Origin: an uncultured Flavobacteriia bacterium
Lineage (GTDB): Bacteria > Bacteroidota > Bacteroidia > Flavobacteriales_D > Crocinitomicaceae
DNA: 11,252 nucleotides
Assembly: GCA_903928365.1 (NCBI GenBank)
Contig: CAIYQV010000101.1
Coordinates: 1 to 11,252, forward strand
Direction of reading: 5' to 3'
The translations under genes were made by a program, and so were the position numbers. Shown piece by piece: positions 1-5,477 of this stretch. Position 1 is the stretch's first letter; every line of letters begins with the position of its first letter. Below the pieces are notes generated by a model, which made no database searches, was not told the origin of the DNA, and saw only the letters and a program-made list of their open reading frames with translations.

Positions 1-198
1 AGGCAACATTCCGGAACCTTGATATTGGTTTGTGACCAATGGATTAAAAAGGTGATCCTTAAAATAGCTTTGAATTGGAATGCTGTTTTGTTGTCCAATG
101 ATTGGCTGTAAACAAATACAAAAGAGACTTAAAAAGCAAGCCAGGCGAAAAGATCTATTTCCGTTCAGGTAGTTTGTGAGTTCAATAGAGATGTTCAA
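1..198 (-). CDS. 5' part of a secreted protein, start codon not ATG, runs off the left edge
   Basis: On the minus strand an open frame runs without a stop from position 267 down to position 1. From the TTG at 198 it encodes 66 residues with an obvious signal sequence: a hydrophobic core CFLSLFCICLQPIIG at about residues 21-35, then a likely signal peptidase I site before QQNSIPIQSYFKDHLF. The remainder (NPLVTNQYQGSGMLP) reads like a mature exported protein, so I infer an envelope or outer-membrane protein. There is no ATG before the signal core. TTG at 198 is my choice because it lies about 20 bases after a TATCTTTG promoter element and gives a plausible, rather long, 20-residue n-region. The frame follows a terminator that separates it from the T9SS gene transcribed in the same direction. 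The family is not recognised because too little is present; an eroded 5' end is the alternative. Confidence 0.68.
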   Translation of the reverse strand, partial: MNISIELTNYLNGNRSFRLACFLSLFCICLQPIIGQQNSIPIQSYFKDHLFNPLVTNQYQGSGMLP

Positions 199-218
199 AT
201 TCTGGAGCAGCTTGGAGT

Positions 219-245
219 CAAAGATAATAAAACCGATGAAAGCAA
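219..245 (-). promoter_or_regulatory. Promoter candidate for the left-edge gene
   Basis: Read on the minus strand, TATCTTTG at 226-219 matches the Bacteroidota -7 consensus TAnnTTTG exactly. A TTG at 245-243 lies 16 bases upstream, slightly shorter than the usual 17-23. The predicted transcript start falls about 15 bases before the TTG codon at 198, which supports that codon as the start. Confidence 0.5.
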
Positions 246-269
246 AAAAGACCGGATATCCGGTCTTTT
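246..269 (-). terminator. Rho-independent terminator, perfect 24-bp palindrome
   Basis: AAAAGACCGGAT is followed directly by its reverse complement, giving a perfect palindrome with GC-rich inner arms. On the minus strand the hairpin ends in a run of six T (complement of 249-244). It sits 23 bases past the stop of the T9SS gene, so it most likely terminates that transcript. The short T run on the plus side makes some bidirectional activity possible. Confidence 0.8.
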
Positions 270-292
270 AATGTAAGGTTTAGGTCAGACAA

Positions 293-1096
293 TTAATGTC
301 GAACGATTAACTTTCTGTTGAGCATTTTTCCTTCAGACTCAATCAGTATAAAATACACACCATTTTTGAGATCAGAAACATCCAGTGACTTCGATCCATT
401 ATAGATGGTTTCTGTTAAAACTGTTTTACCAAGTGCATCTACTACTTTAAGTGGAGTAGCTTCTTCAGAATTAATTGTCACTGAAGCATGATTATCCGCG
501 GGGTTTGGCATCACGACCATCGCTGGAGCTACTTTCTGTTGATTCACTCCCAAGACAAATCCTATAGAAAGGTCAACGGAGTCAACGTAACCACCACCTT
601 GCACATCGTAAAAATAATATCTGTATAAGGCATATCCCGCTGCACTTTGATCAGGTGTGATTCGTGGTTTTAATTCTGCATCCAATCCTGTGGTTGTCAA
701 CTCTGAACCCGCAACAATAATTGGCGCAGGATTGGAAGCTGTGTGAGGAGTTGAATAAACCGAACCCGAAGCATTGTAACACAATGGTGGCCAACAAACT
801 TGATCAATCCAGGTTGCTGGAACGTTCACTTGCTTTCTAATAATCTTGTACTGTTTATCAGTATTATTTGTATTGGTTACAATAAAATGAACTTCATAAA
901 CGCCACCAGCCAAATCAGGACTTCCCGGGTATAAACTAATACTATGACTGCCTCCCGCAAGATTTGAACCTGTAGTCGCTAACGGACCGGTAGCTCCATC
1001 CGGATCATAGCGCACATCCAGTCCGCTTTGCGCGAACGAAAAGAATGTTCCCAAAGTAACTGCGGATAATAAAAGGAGTAAATTTTTCTTTTTCAT
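293..1096 (-). CDS. Small secreted protein with T9SS type A C-terminal sorting domain
   Basis: The 267-residue product has a signal peptide (MKKKNLLLLLSAVTLGTFFSFA, cleavage near residue 22). Its C-terminal 70 or so residues match a type A T9SS sorting domain: the PNPADN start, the VVDALGK strand, the DLKNGVYFI block and the basic tail RKLIVRH. Such domains direct export across the outer membrane and are normally removed. The central domain is not one I can name. It contains a close cysteine pair, CWPPLC (residues 101-106), after a tryptophan, a pattern I recall from other T9SS cargo. I chose the ATG at 1096 over one at 1114 because the predicted promoter element at 1123-1130 leaves almost no leader for the upstream start, and MKKKN begins a normal signal peptide. 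The gene is divergent from the TlpA-like cluster, so shared control is possible. Confidence 0.9.
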   Translation of the reverse strand: MKKKNLLLLLSAVTLGTFFSFAQSGLDVRYDPDGATGPLATTGSNLAGGSHSISLYPGSPDLAGGVYEVHFIVTNTNNTDKQYKIIRKQVNVPATWIDQVCWPPLCYNASGSVYSTPHTASNPAPIIVAGSELTTTGLDAELKPRITPDQSAAGYALYRYYFYDVQGGGYVDSVDLSIGFVLGVNQQKVAPAMVVMPNPADNHASVTINSEEATPLKVVDALGKTVLTETIYNGSKSLDVSDLKNGVYFILIESEGKMLNRKLIVRH

Positions 1097-1122
1097 AGTC
1101 GTTTCTTCAAACATTGTAACAC

Positions 1123-1130
1123 CAAAAGTA
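1123..1130 (-). promoter_or_regulatory. -7 element candidate for the T9SS gene
   Basis: On the minus strand TACTTTTG matches TAnnTTTG exactly. The nearest upstream TTG is only 13 bases away, so the -33 box is poor. Transcription would start near 1116, about 20 bases before the ATG at 1096. Confidence 0.4.
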
Positions 1131-1226
1131 ATTCGAAAGATAACAATTAAAGTTCGATTATTGAGGATTAAATTGAAATCCTAACGAACATAAATCATTC
1201 CGAAACATGTTGGATCTAACTTTTTT

Positions 1227-1246
1227 AGGAATACAAGAATATTCCT
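1227..1246. repeat. Inverted repeat in the divergent promoter region
   Basis: AGGAATA (1227-1233) and TATTCCT (1240-1246) are perfect 7-bp inverted arms with a 6-base spacer. The repeat lies just upstream of the -33 box of the TlpA-like operon. It could be a regulator site or chance in AT-rich DNA. Confidence 0.35.
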
Positions 1247-1256
1247 CAATCTATTT

Positions 1257-1287
1257 TTGTCTATGACAGCTGTCAATTCTATCTTTG
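1257..1287 (+). promoter_or_regulatory. Promoter of the TlpA-DUF6029-Omp28 cluster
   Basis: TTG at 1257-1259 and TATCTTTG at 1280-1287 are separated by 20 bases, a full match to the Bacteroidota consensus (TTG, 17-23 bases, TAnnTTTG). The predicted start near 1293 gives a leader of roughly 44 bases before the ATG at 1337. Confidence 0.7.
1264..1275. promoter_or_regulatory. Candidate operator, perfect 12-bp palindrome
   Basis: TGACAGCTGTCA is a perfect palindrome lying entirely between the -33 and -7 boxes of the promoter at 1257-1287. That is a classic position for a repressor or a spacer-acting regulator. No regulator gene is present nearby and I do not recognise the site. Confidence 0.45.
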
Positions 1288-1336
1288 ACTTCGGCAAGGT
1301 TCTTGAAAAGCCTGGCGAAACTTTAAATCTTACAAA

Positions 1337-1867
1337 ATGAAAAAAATCCTATTATTCGTTTGTGGTATAGCGCTGGCAGGAACAATGCAAGCTCAGGAGA
1401 CAGAAGAAGCACATGTACTTGACGTGAAGAAATTGCCTTCAGTGGCACTCAAAGATATGGACGGAAAATCTGTGAATACGGCTTCACTTGGTTTTGAAGG
1501 ACCTGTTGTGATCAGTTTTTGGGCAACATGGTGCTCGCCTTGTAAAAGAGAATTAAATACGATTCATGACCTGTATGAAGAATGGCAAACTGAAACTGGA
1601 GTAAATCTGGTAGCAGTATCCATTGATGATACCAAAACAGCCGCTCAAGTACCGACTTATGTCAACGGTAAAATGTGGGATTACCTGGTATTGATGGATC
1701 CTAATGGGGATTTTAAACGTGCTATGGGGGTGAATAACGTGCCTCATACATTTTTGATTGATACTGAGGGCAATATTGTCTACTCACACAATAATTATGC
1801 GCCTGGAGATGAAGAAAAACTATACGAGGAGATAAAGAAGATCGCCAAACCTAAGGCCAAAGAATAA
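1337..1867 (+). CDS. TlpA/ResA-like thioredoxin-fold protein, exported
   Basis: This 176-residue protein is a signal peptide (MKKILLFVCGIALAGTMQAQ) followed by an AhpC/TSA-Redoxin type thioredoxin domain. The active site is WCSPC with cysteines at 66 and 69, inside FWATWCSPCKREL. The cis-proline is P136 in NVPHTFLID. Members of this family act in the periplasm as thiol-disulfide oxidoreductases, usually reducing partner proteins; the specific partner cannot be read from the sequence. The length is normal for a minimal TlpA domain. It is the first gene after a canonical promoter and lies 26 bases before the DUF6029 gene, so the two are probably co-transcribed. The downstream genes also carry cysteine pairs and are plausible clients. 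The assignment to the family is firm; the substrate is unknown. Confidence 0.93.
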   Translation: MKKILLFVCGIALAGTMQAQETEEAHVLDVKKLPSVALKDMDGKSVNTASLGFEGPVVISFWATWCSPCKRELNTIHDLYEEWQTETGVNLVAVSIDDTKTAAQVPTYVNGKMWDYLVLMDPNGDFKRAMGVNNVPHTFLIDTEGNIVYSHNNYAPGDEEKLYEEIKKIAKPKAKE

Positions 1868-1893
1868 TTCCTACACGGAAACCTGAACTTTAC

Positions 1894-3642
1894 ATGAAAA
1901 AACTGACTTTACTTTTACTTCTAGGAGGAAGTATCGGGAAGAGTTTTGCACAAGTCAATGCAGGTAATTTTACCGGCAACGCCGAAAGCACCTTCCAGTA
2001 CTTGAACTCGGACTCTTTGATAGGGGCTACACAGCCAGATTCCAAAGGCTTGCTTAACTCCTATATGAACGTATTCTACACCCAAGGGAATTTCAAAGCG
2101 GGAATGCGTTTCGAATCGTATTTGCCTCGAATACAAGGATATCCGGCCACCTTTGATGGTACTGGACTCGGGATGCGCTATGTGGGTTATTCCAACGATT
2201 TCGTGGATATAACGCTTGGGTCTATCTATGAGCAATTTGGCTCGGGATTAGCGTTCCGTACCTATGAGAATATGGGCTTGGGTTACGACAACCAACTTGA
2301 TGGTGCTCGAGTTAAACTCACCCCGAAAAAAGGCTTTACCATAAAAGGAGTCTATGGATACCTGCGTTATGCCTTTCTTGATGGAAGAATTGTCCATAGT
2401 GATGGATTGGTTAGAGGATTTGATGGGGAACTTCATTTTAATGAGGTTTTTAAATCGTGGGCAGCGAAAAAACTGGATGTTACCATTGGCGGTTCTTTTG
2501 TAAGTAAATATCAACGCGATACGAATGATGACTTGATCCTGCCTGAAAATGTGGGTTGTTATGGAGGGCGTCTTCGACTGAAATATGGTAAAGTGGCATT
2601 CGATGGAGAGTATGTTTTCAAAGGTCAGGATCCGTCGGAGGATAACAAATACAATTATAATCCAGGTCATGCGGCGGTATTTAATTTGGGATATTCTCAA
2701 AAAGGACTCGGAATCATCCTTTCGGCAAAGTCAGTTGACAATATGAGTTTCAGGGCTGATCGTACCAAACAGTTGCAAAATGTATTGATCAATTACCTCC
2801 CCTCTTTGAACAAGACACACACCTACAATCTTGTGGCATCTCTTTATCCTTATGCTACCCAACCCGTGGGTGAAATGGCATTTCAGGGGGAAGTGCTTTA
2901 TACCTTTAAAAAAGGTTCTCGCTTCGGCGGAAAATATGGTACTACGATCGATTTGAACTATTCAAGTGCATACAGACCGATGAGACACACATCAGGAATA
3001 GACCCTTTGGATTCTACCGGGGTCACTTACACAAGTGGACTATTCGATATCAGTGATAGCTTGTATTGGAGAGATATCAATTTTAACATCTCTAAAAAAT
3101 TCACGAAGAACCTCAATGTGATCGTAAGTTATTTTAACATCACCTTGAACAATGATGTGGCAACAGTTACAAAAGAACACGGGTTCATTCGATCTAACGT
3201 ATTCGTCTTGGAAACAGGTTACAAGATCAACCATGAACAGTCGTTGCGTACGGAATTTCAGTTTCTTTTTGTGAACAGAAGAGATTCAGTTGACATCACG
3301 GATCCTTCAACTAACCAGGTTTCTACAGTTGAGAAAGACTATCCATTTTACTATACAGGAAGTCCCGTTCCGGTAGATAAAGGTGACTGGTCAACCATCT
3401 TGGTTGAATACACGATCAATACCAATTGGTTTGTGAGCGTAATGGACCAATACAACTTTGGTAATCCGGAAAAATCACATCGTGCTCACCATCCTTACCT
3501 TTCAGTGGGCTACATACGTGAAGCTACACGATTAACCGTTTCTTACGGAAGACAACGTGCAGGTCTTTTCTGTGTTGGCGGGGTGTGCCGACCGGTACCT
3601 GCATCCAACGGACTCACGATCTCATTTACTCATAGTTTTTAA
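1894..3642 (+). CDS. DUF6029 family outer-membrane beta-barrel candidate
   Basis: The 582-residue product starts with a signal peptide (MKKLTLLLLLGGSIGKSFA, then QVNAGNFTGN). The rest is rich in alternating aromatic and polar strands and ends in ISFTHSF, a terminal phenylalanine as expected for an outer-membrane beta-barrel. From memory, the early block with FESYLPRIQGY, GSIYEQFGSGL and DNQLDGARVK and the C-terminal block FCVGGVCRPVPASNG are hallmarks of DUF6029, a Bacteroidota family of unknown function. The paired cysteines C560 and C565 lie very near the C-terminus. It sits between a thioredoxin-like gene (26 bases upstream) and an Omp28-like gene (11 bases downstream), which fits an operon. 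No enzymatic motif is visible. A barrel that displays or receives a disulfide-dependent partner is inference only. Confidence 0.85.
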   Translation: MKKLTLLLLLGGSIGKSFAQVNAGNFTGNAESTFQYLNSDSLIGATQPDSKGLLNSYMNVFYTQGNFKAGMRFESYLPRIQGYPATFDGTGLGMRYVGYSNDFVDITLGSIYEQFGSGLAFRTYENMGLGYDNQLDGARVKLTPKKGFTIKGVYGYLRYAFLDGRIVHSDGLVRGFDGELHFNEVFKSWAAKKLDVTIGGSFVSKYQRDTNDDLILPENVGCYGGRLRLKYGKVAFDGEYVFKGQDPSEDNKYNYNPGHAAVFNLGYSQKGLGIILSAKSVDNMSFRADRTKQLQNVLINYLPSLNKTHTYNLVASLYPYATQPVGEMAFQGEVLYTFKKGSRFGGKYGTTIDLNYSSAYRPMRHTSGIDPLDSTGVTYTSGLFDISDSLYWRDINFNISKKFTKNLNVIVSYFNITLNNDVATVTKEHGFIRSNVFVLETGYKINHEQSLRTEFQFLFVNRRDSVDITDPSTNQVSTVEKDYPFYYTGSPVPVDKGDWSTILVEYTINTNWFVSVMDQYNFGNPEKSHRAHHPYLSVGYIREATRLTVSYGRQRAGLFCVGGVCRPVPASNGLTISFTHSF

Positions 3643-3653
3643 TCTGGGAATTA

Positions 3654-4628
3654 ATGAAAAAGCACCTAATTTTTCTATCGCTCCTTTCAGTAGTTCTGCT
3701 GCAATCATGCGACCATGTAGATAATCCGTACCCTCCATCCATAAGTGTGGATCTGGACACAACGATCTACCCGGGAAGCTGGAGTGATTATGTTGCCAAT
3801 GAATGGCCTGATTTGGCTTCTCTACCATTGGATGACCCTGAGCGCAATGCGTTGATCGAAGATTTTACCGGACACAATTGTAGTTTTTGCCCAGCTGCAG
3901 GAATCGTAGCGCACGGCATACATGAGTCTAATCCTACAAGGGTTTTTGTGGCAAGCATTCATGCCTCCAACACAAACAATGGCATGTCTTCCTTTCAGGC
4001 AATCAACACAGCTCAAGGGTACACTATACCTTTCTATAATAATGAAAGTTTGGAGTTAGGCGCGTTTTTCGGCACAACACTGGTGAACTCCGGTTTTTAT
4101 GGTAATCCAGCGGGAACGATCAGTCGTACCAATGATGCAGGAGAGTATTTCGCAGGATCCGGACTTTGGCAAGGAAAAGTGGATGCGGTTTTGACGGCGT
4201 TACCCAAGGTGTCTATTAAGGCAAAAGTGAATTACTATGAGGCTCCGAAACATGGATTTTTCCTTCATGCCGAAATCGAAAAACTTGACAATTCTCTTAC
4301 CAGTGATTTGGCAATGGTGGTTTATATGATGGAAGACTCAGTGATCGGCCCACAAAACGTGAACAATGTATTTACGCCGGATTATATTCACAGGGATATT
4401 TTTAGGGGAACAATTGATGGACGGCTATGGGGGCGAAATCTTACTTCAGAACTTCTGTCAAATGGGAAGTATTATCTGGACTACTCAGCAATCATTCCCG
4501 ATCAGCTTGTCCCTGAAGGAGCTCCGCCCACCGGACACAATGCAGAAAACATGCATTTGTTGATTTATGTATATGACAAAGTAACCTTGGAAATTTACCA
4601 GGTGATCAAGAAGAAATTTATTCCATGA
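3654..4628 (+). CDS. Omp28-related lipoprotein with thioredoxin-like CxxC motif
   Basis: The product has 324 residues. The N-terminus MKKHLIFLSLLSVVLLQSC is a lipoprotein signal with the lipid-anchor cysteine at 19. The segment LIEDFTGHNCSFCPAAG places a CSFC motif at C76-C79, the signature of Omp28-related proteins, whose N-terminal half is thioredoxin-like. The C-terminal half (from about residue 180) is beta-rich and ends in YDKVTLEIYQVIKKKFIP, as usual for this family. Omp28 was first described as an outer-membrane antigen of Porphyromonas; its biochemical role is unsettled. The gene begins 11 bases after the DUF6029 stop, so co-transcription is nearly certain. With the TlpA-like protein two genes upstream, a shared thiol-redox role in the envelope is a reasonable inference. 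Confidence 0.88.
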   Translation: MKKHLIFLSLLSVVLLQSCDHVDNPYPPSISVDLDTTIYPGSWSDYVANEWPDLASLPLDDPERNALIEDFTGHNCSFCPAAGIVAHGIHESNPTRVFVASIHASNTNNGMSSFQAINTAQGYTIPFYNNESLELGAFFGTTLVNSGFYGNPAGTISRTNDAGEYFAGSGLWQGKVDAVLTALPKVSIKAKVNYYEAPKHGFFLHAEIEKLDNSLTSDLAMVVYMMEDSVIGPQNVNNVFTPDYIHRDIFRGTIDGRLWGRNLTSELLSNGKYYLDYSAIIPDQLVPEGAPPTGHNAENMHLLIYVYDKVTLEIYQVIKKKFIP

Positions 4629-4632
4629 TTTT

Positions 4633-4663
4633 TTGGAAATTAAATTTCCTTTTGGTAACTTTC
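4633..4663 (+). promoter_or_regulatory. Weak promoter and inverted repeat before the small gene
   Basis: The gap after the Omp28 stop holds a perfect inverted repeat, GGAAAT-TAA-ATTTCC (4635-4649), followed by TTTT, which may be a weak attenuating hairpin. A TTG at 4633-4635 lies 20 bases from TAACTTTC (4656-4663), a 7-of-8 match to the -7 consensus. Its start point would coincide with the ATG at 4668, giving a leaderless message. Confidence 0.3.
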
Positions 4664-4667
4664 TCAT

Positions 4668-4859
4668 ATGTTGGAACTTGGAAAGAAGATACTTTCTGTG
4701 GTAAGCTTTGATCAAGCGTTATTTCAGAAAGAGCTGCACAAGGCCATCCGCAGTTTAAAAGATGCGGAAGATTTAAAAAAGTTGAAGGAGTGGTGTATGA
4801 AGGAATTTGGGAAAAAGCATCCGATAATAATTCAACAAGCTTTTACCACTCAACGATGA
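4668..4859 (+). CDS. Small conserved protein of unknown function
   Basis: This 63-residue protein has no signal peptide and should be cytosolic. It is charged and helical: LFQKELHKAIRSLKDAEDLKKLKEWCMKEFGKKH. The pattern LGKKILSVVSFDQALFQKEL, followed by a WC motif and FGKKH, resembles small proteins I recall from many Bacteroidota genomes with no assigned role, so I think it is real rather than a chance frame. It starts 39 bases after the Omp28-like gene and ends 8 bases before a strong terminator, so it may be the last gene of that operon, though a weak promoter of its own is possible. No catalytic motif is visible. Confidence 0.72.
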   Translation: MLELGKKILSVVSFDQALFQKELHKAIRSLKDAEDLKKLKEWCMKEFGKKHPIIIQQAFTTQR

Positions 4860-4867
4860 GATCGAAT

Positions 4868-4903
4868 AAGGGGGAGTAGCAATACTTCCCCTTCGATTTT
4901 TTT
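4868..4903 (+). terminator. Strong Rho-independent terminator closing the cluster
   Basis: AAGGGGGAGTA (4868-4878) pairs with TACTTCCCCTT (4883-4893) over 11 positions with one G-U pair, closing a GCAA tetraloop of the GNRA type. A run of seven T follows at 4897-4903. The T run overlaps the stop codon of the convergent biotinyl-carrier gene. No T run is present for the minus strand. Confidence 0.88.
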
Positions 4904-5369
4904 ATTCAAATTCGATGAGTATCGCCCCTTTGTCTACAACTTGATTTGGCTCAATCAGAATGGCTTTTACGGTTCCGATTCCTTCTGCTTTCAAAACGTT
5001 TTCCATTTTCATGGCTTCCAATGAAAGGATCTCATCTCCAGGTTGTAGTTCTTGTCCTACCGAAACAGCTACTTGAACAATTCTTCCCGGCATCGGAGCG
5101 GCAAGTTCTTTAAGTTTTCTAACTTTTGGTTTGTCCAGTCCTAATGCGGCAATAAGGTCATCCAGTTCCCCTTTTTTACGCACCGAAAATACGCGCTGAT
5201 TGATCTTAATAGTCAACGCATTCGATTCTGATTGGTTATCCAATAATTCTCCGAAGAACTTTTTACCCTTGTACGTAAGTGTAAAATAGCGATCATCATC
5301 CCAACGAAGAGCAGCGCCATCAGTTCCAACAACTTCTTTTCCGTCAAAAGACCAGGTTCGGTTTGCCAT
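4902..5369 (-). CDS. Biotinyl-domain carrier protein (acyl-CoA carboxylase BCCP-type subunit)
   Basis: This 155-residue protein ends in a complete biotinyl/lipoyl domain (about residues 86-155). It shows the PMPGRIV entry strand and the biotinylation motif EAMKMEN with the acceptor lysine at 121. The carrier swings biotin-bound carboxyl groups between a biotin carboxylase and a carboxyltransferase in acetyl- or propionyl-CoA carboxylases. The N-terminal 80 residues (RTWSFDGKEV, LTYKGKKFFGELLD, INQRVFSVRKKGELD) form a beta-rich domain as in stand-alone carrier subunits linked to propionyl/methylmalonyl-type enzymes in Bacteroidota. No accC or carboxyltransferase gene is in the window, so its enzyme partner lies elsewhere or beyond view. 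GAGGA lies 4 bases before the ATG, one of the few Shine-Dalgarno-like sites here. accB in the strict fatty-acid sense is less likely than a propionyl-CoA type subunit. Confidence 0.92.
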   Translation of the reverse strand: MANRTWSFDGKEVVGTDGAALRWDDDRYFTLTYKGKKFFGELLDNQSESNALTIKINQRVFSVRKKGELDDLIAALGLDKPKVRKLKELAAPMPGRIVQVAVSVGQELQPGDEILSLEAMKMENVLKAEGIGTVKAILIEPNQVVDKGAILIEFE

Positions 5370-5386
5370 TTATCCTCTATTTGATG

Positions 5387-5394
5387 CAAAAATA
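5387..5394 (-). promoter_or_regulatory. -7 element candidate for the biotinyl-carrier gene
   Basis: TATTTTTG on the minus strand matches TAnnTTTG exactly, about 18 bases before the ATG at 5369. No TTG is found at the usual -33 distance. I find no convincing promoter on the plus strand for the aminopeptidase gene in the same 108-bp gap. Confidence 0.4.
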
Positions 5395-5477
5395 ACAGAA
5401 TAGCATTCCCTTAGTCTTTTTATAGGACAATCATTTGAATTTATTTCTGAGTTTTGCAGGGTGAAAAAATCGAAATT

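Noticed and set aside
133..276. Plus-strand open frame ending just after the 246-269 palindrome
   Set aside because: It has no start codon, follows in-frame stops at 109 and 130, and reads through the terminator hairpin. The minus strand gives a much better coding signal with a signal peptide.
1097..1114. Upstream ATG adding MFEETT to the T9SS protein
   Set aside because: It would put extra acidic residues before a normal signal peptide, and the promoter element at 1123-1130 leaves no room for a leader.
2248..2700. Minus-strand frame of 150 codons inside the DUF6029 gene
   Set aside because: It has no family-like features and no promoter, while the plus frame is continuous with a signal peptide and conserved blocks.
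5454..5477. TTG start adding eight residues to the aminopeptidase
   Set aside because: The ATG at 5478 begins directly with a standard lipoprotein signal; the extension puts charged residues ahead of it.
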